A DNA stretch of 24,281 nt from Gammaproteobacteria bacterium (lineage in GTDB: Bacteria; Pseudomonadota; Gammaproteobacteria; Pseudomonadales; Pseudohongiellaceae): NCBI GenBank assembly GCA_947377625.1, contig CANCGR010000002.1, positions 1 to 24,281 on the forward strand, in the 5' to 3' direction. Shown here in pieces: positions 1 to 7,833 of this stretch. Position numbers and translations under genes: made by a program. The notes beneath the pieces are model-generated. The model was not told the DNA's origin and made no database searches. It saw only the letters and a list, made by a program, of their open reading frames with translations. The first letter of the stretch is position 1, and the number at the start of each line of letters is the position of its first letter.

Positions 1-1230
1 AAAAACGAAAATTTGCCAGCAGAAAATGTTGCCAGGGTCTATTTGGCCAGGCAGCCTATTTTCGATGGCAAGAGCAAAGTATTCGCGTACGAACTTTTGT
101 ATCGCAATGGCAATACCAATGCGGCCAGTTTCAAGGATGCCAACAAGGCCACCTCTGAACTGATCACCAACACATTCTTGTCGGTGGGCTTCGATACCAT
201 CAGTTATGGCAAGAAGGTTTTCATCAACCTGCCGCGCAAATTCATCACTGGCGAACTGCCGCTGCCACTTGATCCTGCGATCGTGGTGCTTGAAATACTC
301 GAAGATGTCAGTGCTGATCCGCAGGCGCTGGCAGGCGTGGAGTCCTTGATCAAACAGGGCTTTACCATTGCACTGGATGACTTTGTCAAAACGGAAGACA
401 ACGAAGCCTTTCTCAAGTATGCCAACTACATCAAAGTGGATGTGCTGTGTGTTTCCGACGACGAATTGCGTGATCAAGTCGTAGGTCTGAGCGCCTTTGG
501 CATTCCTTTGCTGGCCGAAAAAGTGGAAACAGATGCGCGTTTCCAGTTGTGCCGCAAATTGGGTTTTCAGTATTTTCAGGGCTATTTTTTCAGCAAGCCG
601 TTGATCATGGAGGGCAAAGAGTTGTCTGCCAACCAGATATCGATGCTCAATATTCTCGCCAAACTGCAAAATCCCGAATGTCAGGTAGAAGATCTCGAAC
701 ACATCATCGGCAGCGATGTTGGGCTTAGTTACAAACTGCTGAAAATCATCAACTCGTCTTTCTACAACGTTGGCAAGACGGTGGAATCAATACAGCACGC
801 GCTCATCCTGCTCGGACTCAATTCGCTGAAAAAATGGGTGACCTTGATTACCCTGTCATCTTCCCAAGGCAAGACCAGTGAATTGTTGGTGTTGGCGTTG
901 TTCAGAGCAAGGCACTGTGAATGCATGGCAGAGAAGTTGAGGGTCAAATCCGACGCAGCGTTCACCGTGGGCATGTTTTCGTTGCTCGACGCCATCATGG
1001 ATCAACCACTGCCGGTTTTGTTGGAGCAGTTGCCGCTTACCCTTGAGATAAAAACTGCGCTGCTGGAAGGCGGCGGTGAACTGGGTGAGCTGTTGAAAGC
1101 TGTTATCGAATATGAAACCGGCAACTGGGAGAAAGTCCACCCGCGTTTCACCAAAAATGACGTCATCCAGCTTGCCTACGAACAAGCCATGGTGTGGTGC
1201 CAACAGATAAAAGAGGATCTGGGCGTGTGA
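1..1230 (+). CDS. EAL-HDOD (YuxH/CdgJ-type) cyclic-di-GMP signalling protein, 5' end cut by window
   Basis: The N-terminal half (to about residue 200, counting from the TTG at 13) is an EAL domain. Many c-di-GMP-binding and catalytic positions can be seen: E27 and R31 in YELLYR, the Asn of INLP, LEILED, LDDF, IKVD, AEKVET and QGYFFSKP. The usual DDFGTGYSSL loop (loop 6) is replaced by DDFVKTEDNEAF. The C-terminal half is an HDOD domain, seen in DVGLSYKLLKIINSS and in IQHALILLGLNSLKKW. Family members are cytoplasmic and act in c-di-GMP or motility signalling; some are active phosphodiesterases (V. cholerae CdgJ), others only bind. The frame is open to base 1 (K-N-E-N before the TTG) and no ribosome binding site precedes the TTG, so the true start probably lies upstream of the window. 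Whether this copy hydrolyses c-di-GMP cannot be decided from sequence. Confidence 0.9.
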   Translation, partial: KNENLPAENVARVYLARQPIFDGKSKVFAYELLYRNGNTNAASFKDANKATSELITNTFLSVGFDTISYGKKVFINLPRKFITGELPLPLDPAIVVLEILEDVSADPQALAGVESLIKQGFTIALDDFVKTEDNEAFLKYANYIKVDVLCVSDDELRDQVVGLSAFGIPLLAEKVETDARFQLCRKLGFQYFQGYFFSKPLIMEGKELSANQISMLNILAKLQNPECQVEDLEHIIGSDVGLSYKLLKIINSSFYNVGKTVESIQHALILLGLNSLKKWVTLITLSSSQGKTSELLVLALFRARHCECMAEKLRVKSDAAFTVGMFSLLDAIMDQPLPVLLEQLPLTLEIKTALLEGGGELGELLKAVIEYETGNWEKVHPRFTKNDVIQLAYEQAMVWCQQIKEDLGV

Positions 1231-1279
1231 CTGTCGATTCACTGCCGGCTTCAGGCATGACCTGAGTTAGAATTGGCAG

Positions 1280-3517
1280 ATGAGTATTACTGCCTCCCCC
1301 CTCGTACTAAAACCCTCGTTGCTGCGTACCGAACAAAGCGGCTCGTTGTTCAGCTATCCCAAATACTGGGCCGAAAGCTTTGGCATTGCGCCCTGGCTGC
1401 CGACGTCGCGTGCCGAAATGGATGCGCTTGGCTGGGACAGCTGCGACATCATCATCGTCAGCGGTGACGCCTACGTGGATCACCCCAGCTTCGGCATGGC
1501 CGTGATAGGTCGTTTCCTGGAATCACAGGGCTTTCGCGTCGGCATCATCGCGCAGCCCAAGTGGCAGAACCCTGCCGACTTCATGGCGCTCGGCAAACCC
1601 AATCTGTTTTTCGGCATCACCGCCGGCAATATGGATTCGATGATCAACCGCTACACCGCTGATTTGCGCATGCGCAGCGATGATGCCTATACCCCCAATG
1701 ACGAAGGCGGCAAACGGCCTGATCGCGCTGTCATTGTTTACAGCCAGTTGTGCCGGCAAGCCTACAAGGACGTGCCGCTGGTGATCGGTGGCATTGAAGC
1801 CAGTTTGCGCCGCATCGCACAGTATGATTACTGGAGCGACAAGGTGCGCCGCTCGGTGCTGATTGATTCTGGCGCCGACATCCTGTTGTACGGCAACGCC
1901 GAGCGCGCGATTGCTGAAGTAGCCCATGCACTGGCGCAAGGCCGCAAGGTTGATGAGCTTACCGATATTCGCGGCACCACCATCATTCGCGACAGCGTGC
2001 CCAATGGCTGGACCGAAGTAGATTCCAGGCGCGTCGACTGGCCCGGCAAGATCGACAAGATGATGAACCCGTACGAATACGTCAGCACGCAGCAAGACGC
2101 AACGCCGGTCGATCCCTCAGCTCCACAACCACTGAAAATCATTCCGCTGCCGCTGCAGCACAAACAGAAGCTTGATGACGCCACCACCTATGTGCGGCTG
2201 CCGTCGTTCGAGAAAGTCACGCACGACCCCGTGCTCTATGCGCACGCATCGCGCGTGCTGCATCAGGAAGCGAGCCCGTTCAACGGGCGCGTGTTGGTGC
2301 AAAAACATGGCACCAAGGAAATCTGGGTCAACCGCCCGCCGATTCCGCTCGAGACGCACGAGATGGACGGCATCTTTGATCTGCAGTACCAGCGGCGCCC
2401 GCATCCCAAATACGGCAACGCGGTGATTCCTGCCTATGACATGATCAAGACCTCGGTGAACATCATGCGTGGCTGTTTTGGCGGCTGTACGTTCTGTTCC
2501 ATCACTGAACATGAAGGTCGTGTCATCCAGAGTCGCTCGGAACAATCGATCCTCAACGAAATTGAAAAGATCCGTGATCAGGTGCCGGGCTTTACCGGTG
2601 TTATCTCTGATCTCGGTGGCCCCACTGCCAACATGTATGGCCTGGTCTGCAAGGAAGCGCATTCAGAAATTGGCCAGAAATGTCGCCGCTTGTCGTGCGT
2701 GTTCCCGACCATCTGCAAACATCTGAAGACTGATCATAGCCAGACCACCCAGCTCTATCGCAAGGCGCGCCAGCTGCGTGGCGTCAAGAAAATCCTGATT
2801 GCGTCCGGTCTGCGTTATGACCTCGCACTACGCGACCCTGAATACATCAAGGAACTGGTGACGCATCATGTCGGCGGTTATCTGAAGATTGCGCCGGAGC
2901 ACAGTGAAGACGGCCCGCTCAACCAGATGATGAAGCCTTCAATCACGCACTACGAAGAATTCAAGAAACAGTTTGAGCATTACTCGGCGCTGGCCGGCAA
3001 GAAGCAGTATCTGATTCCGTATTTCATCGCGGCACATCCAGGTTCGCGCGATGAAGACATGCTGCAACTGGCGCTGTGGCTGAAGAAGAACAAGTTCAAG
3101 CCCGACCAGGTGCAAACCTTCTATCCCTCACCGATGGCACTGGCCACCGCGATGTACCACTCGGGTCGCAATCCGCTCAAGAAGCTGCACTACAAGAGCG
3201 AGAAAATGCTGATACCCAAGAAGCTGGAGCAGCGCCGTCTGCAGAAAGCGTTTCTGCGTTATCACGACCCGGCCAATTTTGAGCAGTTGCGCGAAGCGCT
3301 GCAGAAGATGGGGCGCAGTGACTTGATCGGCAATGATGAAAAGCATCTGGTGCCAGCGGCGATACCGCATTGGCAGCAGGGCGCGGCCAAATATGCGCAG
3401 GCCAAGAAACTGTTGAGCAGCAAAGGCAAGCCGATTGTCAAAGGCATGAGAGAGAAACGACCCAACCCCGGGCCGGGCAAAGCTCCCGGTCTTACGCCAG
3501 GCAAAAAACCGCGCTAA
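1280..3517 (+). CDS. ygiQ: YgiQ family radical SAM protein (UPF0313)
   Basis: The protein has 745 residues and is close to full-length E. coli YgiQ throughout. An N-terminal B12-binding-like/UPF0313 region contains GDAYVDHPSFGMA and GNMDSMINRYTAD. The radical SAM core has the cluster motif C399-x3-C403-x2-C406 within RGCFGGCTFCS, followed by EHEGR, and by GGYLKIAPEHSE downstream. A DUF3362-type C-terminal region (YPSPMA, LRYHDPANF) ends in a basic Lys/Pro/Gly-rich tail. It is expected to be a cytoplasmic 4Fe-4S enzyme using S-adenosylmethionine; the family's substrate is not established. The ATG at 1280 matches the family N-terminus, but no strong Shine-Dalgarno sequence precedes it. It lies 49 bp after the EAL-HDOD gene and its stop abuts the stop of convergent hemJ. 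Confidence 0.95.
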   Translation: MSITASPLVLKPSLLRTEQSGSLFSYPKYWAESFGIAPWLPTSRAEMDALGWDSCDIIIVSGDAYVDHPSFGMAVIGRFLESQGFRVGIIAQPKWQNPADFMALGKPNLFFGITAGNMDSMINRYTADLRMRSDDAYTPNDEGGKRPDRAVIVYSQLCRQAYKDVPLVIGGIEASLRRIAQYDYWSDKVRRSVLIDSGADILLYGNAERAIAEVAHALAQGRKVDELTDIRGTTIIRDSVPNGWTEVDSRRVDWPGKIDKMMNPYEYVSTQQDATPVDPSAPQPLKIIPLPLQHKQKLDDATTYVRLPSFEKVTHDPVLYAHASRVLHQEASPFNGRVLVQKHGTKEIWVNRPPIPLETHEMDGIFDLQYQRRPHPKYGNAVIPAYDMIKTSVNIMRGCFGGCTFCSITEHEGRVIQSRSEQSILNEIEKIRDQVPGFTGVISDLGGPTANMYGLVCKEAHSEIGQKCRRLSCVFPTICKHLKTDHSQTTQLYRKARQLRGVKKILIASGLRYDLALRDPEYIKELVTHHVGGYLKIAPEHSEDGPLNQMMKPSITHYEEFKKQFEHYSALAGKKQYLIPYFIAAHPGSRDEDMLQLALWLKKNKFKPDQVQTFYPSPMALATAMYHSGRNPLKKLHYKSEKMLIPKKLEQRRLQKAFLRYHDPANFEQLREALQKMGRSDLIGNDEKHLVPAAIPHWQQGAAKYAQAKKLLSSKGKPIVKGMREKRPNPGPGKAPGLTPGKKPR

Positions 3518-3533
3518 TCAGAACGGTTTGGCC
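3500..3533 (-). terminator. possible weak terminator for hemH-hemJ
   Basis: On the minus strand AAACCG (3529-3524) and CGGTTT (3511-3506) can pair across a 12-nt loop. The right arm runs into six T residues, and GGC/GCC outside can extend the stem. It spans the hemJ stop codon and the ygiQ 3' end. The stem is short and partly made of the T run, so it may be inactive. Confidence 0.3.
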
Positions 3534-3928
3534 AGCACGAGATAGATGATGATGAGCACCAGCAGAATCGGCAGCTCATTCATCAGACGCAGCAAAGTCG
3601 ACGAAGGCAGTGCGCTGACACCTTTTTTCAGCATGCGTCCGCACACGATGAAATACGCCAGCATCAACGCCACCAGCGTCAGTTTGACATGCAGCCACGA
3701 GCCGCTGATGCCGAAGCCAAACCAAAGCCACAGGCCCAGCGCGAACGCCAGCCCGAACATGATGTGGCCGAACTTGTAGAGACGTTTGCCCATCAGTTGC
3801 AGCCGACCGTTGATGAACGGCACATCACCCACTTCGGCGATGTTCACCAGTATGCGCGGCAGGTAAAACACCGACGCCACCCACGCCATCACAAACAATA
3901 CGTGCAGGGTCTTGATCCACAAATACAT
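3518..3928 (-). CDS. hemJ: HemJ-type protoporphyrinogen IX oxidase, membrane protein
   Basis: This 136-residue protein of the HemJ/UPF0093 family would oxidise protoporphyrinogen IX to protoporphyrin IX in the inner membrane. It begins with the family signature MYLWIKTLHVLFV and has about four hydrophobic segments. H9 and K82 match, with a one-residue offset, the conserved His10/Lys83 pair known from Synechocystis HemJ. The start at 3928 is set by the signature and by a strong GGAGG (minus strand of 3935-3939) six bases upstream; a longer reading to 3991 adds an unrelated leader. The ATG shares one base with the hemH stop (TGATG), indicating translational coupling with ferrochelatase, the next step of the pathway. 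Confidence 0.93.
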   Translation of the reverse strand: MYLWIKTLHVLFVMAWVASVFYLPRILVNIAEVGDVPFINGRLQLMGKRLYKFGHIMFGLAFALGLWLWFGFGISGSWLHVKLTLVALMLAYFIVCGRMLKKGVSALPSSTLLRLMNELPILLVLIIIYLVLAKPF

Positions 3929-4965
3929 CAGTTGCCTCCGGAAACTTTGACAGCAGCGGGCGTAATCCACTGGCTGAGAGTATGCACCCAATCCGGGTGA
4001 GCGTTAAGGCAGGGGATCAGCGTGAGAGTGTCGCCACCGGCCTGCTTGAAGTGGGCAGCGCCCTGGATTTCGATTTCTTCCAGCGTCTCCAGACAATCGG
4101 TGACAAAGGCCGGGCACAGCACCAGCAGCTTCTTTACGCCTTTGCCGGCCAGTTGCGCAATGACATTTTCAGTCGAGGGTTCCAGCCATTTGGCGCGGCC
4201 CAGACGCGACTGGAAGCTGATGGAATATTGAGCCTGCTGCAGGCCGGCAGCCTCTACAAACAGTTCGGTAGTGCGCAGCACTTGATGGCGATAACAAGTC
4301 GCGTGTGCAGTTGAAGGTGTTTGGCAGCAGTTGGCCGTCTTCAGGCAATGCTGGCCGGTCGGATCGGCCTTGGTGATATGCAGCTCGGGCAGGCCGTGAT
4401 AACTGAACAGCACATGATCAAAGTCCTGGCTCAACCAGGGCTGCGCGCTGGTGACCAGATTGCGAATGTAGTCGTGGTCGTCATAGAACGGTTTGGGCAC
4501 AACCAGTTTGACGTTGAGACTGTGTTCCTCGATGACCCGTTCGGCTTCCTTGATTGAAGTCAGCACGGTGCTTTGCGCATAGTGAGGATAGAGCGGCAGC
4601 AGCATGATTTCGGTGATGCCGGGCAGCGCCGCCAGCTTCAGCAGTTCACTTTCAATCGATGGCGAGCCATAACGCATCGCCATCGCAACCGGCGTAGTGG
4701 TTTGCTGGCGGATTTGCTCCAGCAGTTGCATGGACAACGCGACCAGCGGTGAACCTTGGGCAGTCCAGATGCTTTGATAGGCATGGGCGGAGCGCTTGGG
4801 ACGAGCTGGCAATACGAACAAGCTGACGATCAGCCGCCGCAGCAGCCACGGCAGCTGGATCACATAAGGGTCCATCAGAAACTGGTTGAGATAGCGACGC
4901 ACCGCAGGAACGTCGGCATGGTCAGGAGAGCCAAGATTGGCCAGAAGTACTGCGCGTGTGCTCAT
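3928..4965 (-). CDS. hemH: ferrochelatase
   Basis: The 345-residue protein inserts Fe2+ into protoporphyrin IX, the last step of protohaem synthesis. Family landmarks are MSTRAVLLANLGSPD at the N-terminus, the catalytic His190 in SYHGLPELH, FQSRLGRAKWL, and the catalytic Glu293 in DCLETLEEIEIQG. The ATG at 4965 is chosen because the Gly-Ser-Pro nucleotide-like N-terminus starts there; upstream open frame to 5163 is not homologous. Only a weak ribosome site (TTGGA) precedes it. Compared with E. coli HemH, where the catalytic His and Glu are about 81 apart, the spacing here is 103. The extra segment holds a Cys cluster (C207, C213, C214, C224). Similar Cys-rich inserts occur in some other bacterial ferrochelatases as I recall. 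It is the first gene of a coupled hemH-hemJ operon. Confidence 0.96.
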   Translation of the reverse strand: MSTRAVLLANLGSPDHADVPAVRRYLNQFLMDPYVIQLPWLLRRLIVSLFVLPARPKRSAHAYQSIWTAQGSPLVALSMQLLEQIRQQTTTPVAMAMRYGSPSIESELLKLAALPGITEIMLLPLYPHYAQSTVLTSIKEAERVIEEHSLNVKLVVPKPFYDDHDYIRNLVTSAQPWLSQDFDHVLFSYHGLPELHITKADPTGQHCLKTANCCQTPSTAHATCYRHQVLRTTELFVEAAGLQQAQYSISFQSRLGRAKWLEPSTENVIAQLAGKGVKKLLVLCPAFVTDCLETLEEIEIQGAAHFKQAGGDTLTLIPCLNAHPDWVHTLSQWITPAAVKVSGGN

Positions 4966-5064
4966 TGCAATCCAAAGCGAAAAAGTTTGCGTAAAGGTAT
5001 GGAAACGGGGAGCTTTATAACATGCCGACAAGAGAGGGCAAGTACGCAAGCGCGTGAAATTCAG
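4966..5064. promoter_or_regulatory. divergent intergenic region hemH / DUF523-DUF1722 gene
   Basis: These 99 bases must hold the promoters of both divergent transcripts. A TATAAC (-10-like, plus strand) lies at 5016-5021 but has no good -35 at normal spacing. A perfect 7-bp inverted repeat, TTGCGTA (4987-4993) and TACGCAA (5043-5049), flanks it with arms 49 bases apart. Neither element is strong enough alone to name a regulator. Confidence 0.3.
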
Positions 5065-6036
5065 ATGACAACCACCACCAACCAGATTCCAGGAAAAATC
5101 AAAGTCGGCGTCAGCGCCTGCCTGCTCGGTCAGGAGGTGCGCTACAACGGCACCCACAAACACATGCCCTTGCTGACGCAGGAATTGGCGAAATATTTCG
5201 ACTTTGTACCGACCTGCCCGGAGCTGGGTGCAGGCATGGGTGTGCCGCGGCCGGCGATCCGGCTGATGGGTGATCCGGCTGCGCCACGCGCCGTGCGCGT
5301 CAGTGATGCTTCAGTCGATTTCACGCAGACCTTGCAAGACTACGCGGCTGAACGTATTCCGCAACTGCAGGATCTGGCCGGTTATATTTTCATCAAGAAT
5401 TCCCCCAGCTGCGGCCTGTTTCGCGTCAAGGTCTATCATGAGAACGGCAACCCTGGCATGACACCAGGACGCGGAGTGTTTGCCGCTGCACTCACCAGGG
5501 CAATGCCACTGTTGCCGGTGGAGGAAGACGGGCGTCTGCATGATCCGGTGCTGCGCGAGAACTTCATTACGCGCGTGTTTGCAATGCGAGAATGGCAACT
5601 GTTGTGCGCACGTGGCCTGACTGCGGCCGGCTTGATCGATTTGCATTCACGCTATAAATACACGCTGATGGCGCATGCGCCGCAGGACTACTCAAAGCTT
5701 GGCCAGATGCTAAGTGACGCGGGCAAGCACGATGCCAATCAGCTGGGGCCACGCTACTTCGCCGGTATGATGCAGATTTTGCAGCTCAAGGCTACGCGCA
5801 AGACCAACACCAACGTGCTGATGCATCTGCAGGGTTATCTGAAGAAACAATTGCAGAGCAACGAGAAGAGTAGTCTTGGCAGTGTGATCGAACATTATCG
5901 ACAAGGCATCGTGCCGTTGATTGTGCCGGTGACGATGCTGAAACATTATTTTCATGTGTTCCCCGATCCCTACATCAACCGGCAGGCGTTCTGGCAACCC
6001 TATCCTGATGATCTGAGTCTGAGAAATTCACTGTGA
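5065..6036 (+). CDS. DUF523 (TudS-like) - DUF1722 (YbgA-like) fusion protein
   Basis: The protein has 323 residues and two domains. The DUF523 part (about 10-160) holds three conserved cysteines: C19 in GVSACLLG, C51 in TCPELG and C116 in NSPSCG. In the TudS thiouracil desulfurases these bind a 4Fe-4S cluster. The DUF1722 part (about 185-315) contains SRYKYTLMAH, NVLMHLQGYLKK, and the C-terminal PYINRQAFWQPYP typical of E. coli YbgA. The ATG at 5065 is chosen because homology begins just after it; the frame stays open upstream but only over antisense of hemH. The stop overlaps the phrB start by four bases, so the two are probably translated together. In E. coli a DUF1722-only gene (ybgA) also precedes phr. 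Function is not established; thionucleobase desulfuration is the best family-based guess. Confidence 0.9.
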   Translation: MTTTTNQIPGKIKVGVSACLLGQEVRYNGTHKHMPLLTQELAKYFDFVPTCPELGAGMGVPRPAIRLMGDPAAPRAVRVSDASVDFTQTLQDYAAERIPQLQDLAGYIFIKNSPSCGLFRVKVYHENGNPGMTPGRGVFAAALTRAMPLLPVEEDGRLHDPVLRENFITRVFAMREWQLLCARGLTAAGLIDLHSRYKYTLMAHAPQDYSKLGQMLSDAGKHDANQLGPRYFAGMMQILQLKATRKTNTNVLMHLQGYLKKQLQSNEKSSLGSVIEHYRQGIVPLIVPVTMLKHYFHVFPDPYINRQAFWQPYPDDLSLRNSL

Positions 6037-7436
6037 GTGTTGCGCTGCACTGGTTCCGCACCGATTTGCGAGTGGCGGACAATCCTGGATTGTCGGCGGC
6101 ACAAAGCTCGGGTCTGCCGGTAGTGGGGCTGTACATCGCGACGCCGGGCCAATGGCAGGCGCACGACGATGCGCCAATCAAGCTGGATTTCTGGCGGCGT
6201 AATTTGCTGGCACTGGAAGCTGCACTGCAGCAGCACGGTATTCCACTGCTGTGCATTCAGGTCAATTCCTATCGTGATATTCCTGCGCGGTTTGAACAAC
6301 TGCTGCCTCTGCTCAAAGTGGCACAGCTGCATTGCAATGCCGAGTACCCGCTCAATGAACGCAGGCGTGATGAAGCAGTGGCCGCTGTGTGTGGACGCTT
6401 GGGAGTGCACATGCAGCAGCATCTGGATCAGGTGTTGATTGAACCAGCGCGCTTGCTCAACAAGAGCGCTCTGCCGTTCAAAGTGTTCACGCCGTATGCG
6501 CGTGCGGCGCGGGAAATGTTGCCGCCTGCGTTATGGCTGCAAAAAATTGCCGTGCAAACAACGGTGCAGTTGCCGGTGTTGCCATTGGCCAAGCAGGTAT
6601 CCGAACTCACCTTTGCCAGCTCCAATGCAGCATGGACTGCGCTATGGCCAGCCGGCGAACAACATGCGCAGCAACGGCTCACAACTTTCTGCCAGCAACG
6701 CATTGCCGATTACAAATTACAGCGGGATTTCCCGGCTATTGAAGGCACCAGCACTATTTCTGCGTATCTGGCGGCAGGCGTGGTGTCAGTGCGCCAGTGC
6801 TGGCAAGCGGCGCAACAATGGCAGGACGGCGCCGGTGTATTCACCTGGCAGAACGAACTGCTGTGGCATGATTTCTACAAGTACATCGCGTGGCACTTTC
6901 CGCATATCTGTCTGCACAAGCCTTGGAAGAGTGATGTGGGCCATGTGCCATGGCGACATGACCAAAACGAGTTTCAGCACTGGTGCGAAGGCCGCACCGG
7001 CATTCCGTTGATCGATGCGGCGATGCAGCAACTGTTGCAAACAGGGTGGATGCACAATCGGCTGCGCATGATCGTGGCAATGTTTCTCACCAAACATTTG
7101 CTGATCGACTGGCGTTGGGGTGAGCGCTGGTTTATGCAGCATCTGGTGGATGGTGACTTTGCTGCCAACAATGGTGGCTGGCAGTGGAGTGCTTCCACCG
7201 GGACTGACGCGGTGCCGTATTTTCGCATCTTCAATCCGGTGACGCAGTCACAACGTTTTGATGAAGAGGGCGCTTTTATCCGGCGTTATCTGCCGCAACT
7301 GGCTGACCTGGACAATGCCACCGTGCATGCGCCAGGATTGCTGCGCCCGGTCAGCTATGTGCCGCCAATGATTGATCTGGCCTTCGGTCGCGAGCGGGCC
7401 TTGTTGGCATTCAAACGCGCTAACGTTTTCGCTTGA
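6033..7436 (+). CDS. phrB: class I CPD photolyase
   Basis: This 467-residue deoxyribodipyrimidine photolyase would repair cyclobutane pyrimidine dimers in DNA using light and FADH-. The N-terminal alpha/beta antenna domain (LHWFRTDLRVADNPGL) is followed by the helical FAD domain (WQNELLWHDFYKYI, GIPLIDAAMQQLL, GWMHNRLRM). The electron-transfer tryptophans are W307, W360 and W383, aligning with E. coli W306/W359/W382. N379, in ANNGGWQW, matches the Asn near flavin N5 that marks CPD photolyases rather than cryptochromes. Translation starts at a GTG overlapping the previous TGA (GTGA); no separate Shine-Dalgarno is evident, consistent with coupling. Its 3' end overlaps the convergent DUF4177 gene by 17 bases. 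Confidence 0.96.
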   Translation: MSVALHWFRTDLRVADNPGLSAAQSSGLPVVGLYIATPGQWQAHDDAPIKLDFWRRNLLALEAALQQHGIPLLCIQVNSYRDIPARFEQLLPLLKVAQLHCNAEYPLNERRRDEAVAAVCGRLGVHMQQHLDQVLIEPARLLNKSALPFKVFTPYARAAREMLPPALWLQKIAVQTTVQLPVLPLAKQVSELTFASSNAAWTALWPAGEQHAQQRLTTFCQQRIADYKLQRDFPAIEGTSTISAYLAAGVVSVRQCWQAAQQWQDGAGVFTWQNELLWHDFYKYIAWHFPHICLHKPWKSDVGHVPWRHDQNEFQHWCEGRTGIPLIDAAMQQLLQTGWMHNRLRMIVAMFLTKHLLIDWRWGERWFMQHLVDGDFAANNGGWQWSASTGTDAVPYFRIFNPVTQSQRFDEEGAFIRRYLPQLADLDNATVHAPGLLRPVSYVPPMIDLAFGRERALLAFKRANVFA

Positions 7437-7614
7437 GTACCAGCACCAAGCCTCTGGCGACGTTCATTTGATGGTTGGGCACTGCGTTTACCAGTTCCCA
7501 ACCCATGCGGCCGAGCTCATTCAGTTGTTCTTCCAATGGCTCCACTTTCACTGCGCCACTGAAAAAGCTGGTTTGCTTGTAGTCGAGGGTCTTGTATTCC
7601 CACTGCTCGCTCAT
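7420..7614 (-). CDS. DUF4177 domain protein
   Basis: The 64-residue protein has the DUF4177 layout: an N-terminal WEYKTLDYKQ strand, a helix with LEEQLNELGRMGWELVNAVP, and a final strand rich in Leu/Val ending in KRKR. The GWELV segment is the family hallmark. It has no signal peptide, so it is probably cytoplasmic. The molecular function is unknown. The ATG overlaps the stop of the upstream ribbon-helix-helix gene by four bases (ATGA), making it the third gene of the SPFH operon. Confidence 0.85.
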   Translation of the reverse strand: MSEQWEYKTLDYKQTSFFSGAVKVEPLEEQLNELGRMGWELVNAVPNHQMNVARGLVLVLKRKR

Positions 7615-7820
7615 TTGTCGTCACCTTCATTGTCGTCGTCCACTGCTTCCACAGCGGTGATCATTTTCTGCACCAGTTTTACACGCCCGCTTTTGACCAG
7701 TGAGTCGCGCAACACATATTCGATTTGTGCGTTGAGACTGCGCAGATCGTCGTCGGCCCAACGCTGCATCGCGGCGATAACATCTTCGTTGATGCGCAGT
7801 GGATAGGATTTTTTTGCCAC
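7611..7820 (-). CDS. Arc-type ribbon-helix-helix DNA-binding protein
   Basis: The 69-residue protein has the Arc fold. A short strand, KKSYPLRI (residues 3-10), would insert into the DNA major groove. Two helices follow, the first around EDVIAAMQRWADDDLRSLN and the second around AQIEYVLRDSLV, then an acidic tail DDDNEGDD. Such proteins act as dimers, usually as repressors of their own operon. It starts at a GTG 14 bases after the SPFH gene stop; AGGAAG overlapping that stop region is the likely ribosome site. No toxin gene is adjacent, so this is unlikely to be a plain antitoxin. The palindrome upstream of the operon (8731-8755) is the obvious candidate operator, which is inference. Confidence 0.85.
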   Translation of the reverse strand: MAKKSYPLRINEDVIAAMQRWADDDLRSLNAQIEYVLRDSLVKSGRVKLVQKMITAVEAVDDDNEGDDK

Positions 7821-7833
7821 GAGACGCTGCTTC

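Noticed and set aside
1251..1265. TCAGG-catga-CCTGA inverted repeat before ygiQ as a LexA box or terminator
   Set aside because: The arms are only five bases, it does not match the LexA consensus, and no T run follows.
3929..3991. Longer HemJ start
   Set aside because: The added 21 residues lie in the hemH coding sequence; the strong GGAGG and the MYLWIK signature fix the start at 3928.
4756..5064. N-terminal extension of the DUF523-DUF1722 protein into antisense of hemH
   Set aside because: Homology to DUF523 starts just after the ATG at 5065; the upstream part only mirrors hemH.
7611..7820. Reading the RHH and DUF4177 genes as a toxin-antitoxin pair
   Set aside because: DUF4177 has no toxin resemblance and the genes sit in an operon behind SPFH; an autoregulator role is simpler.
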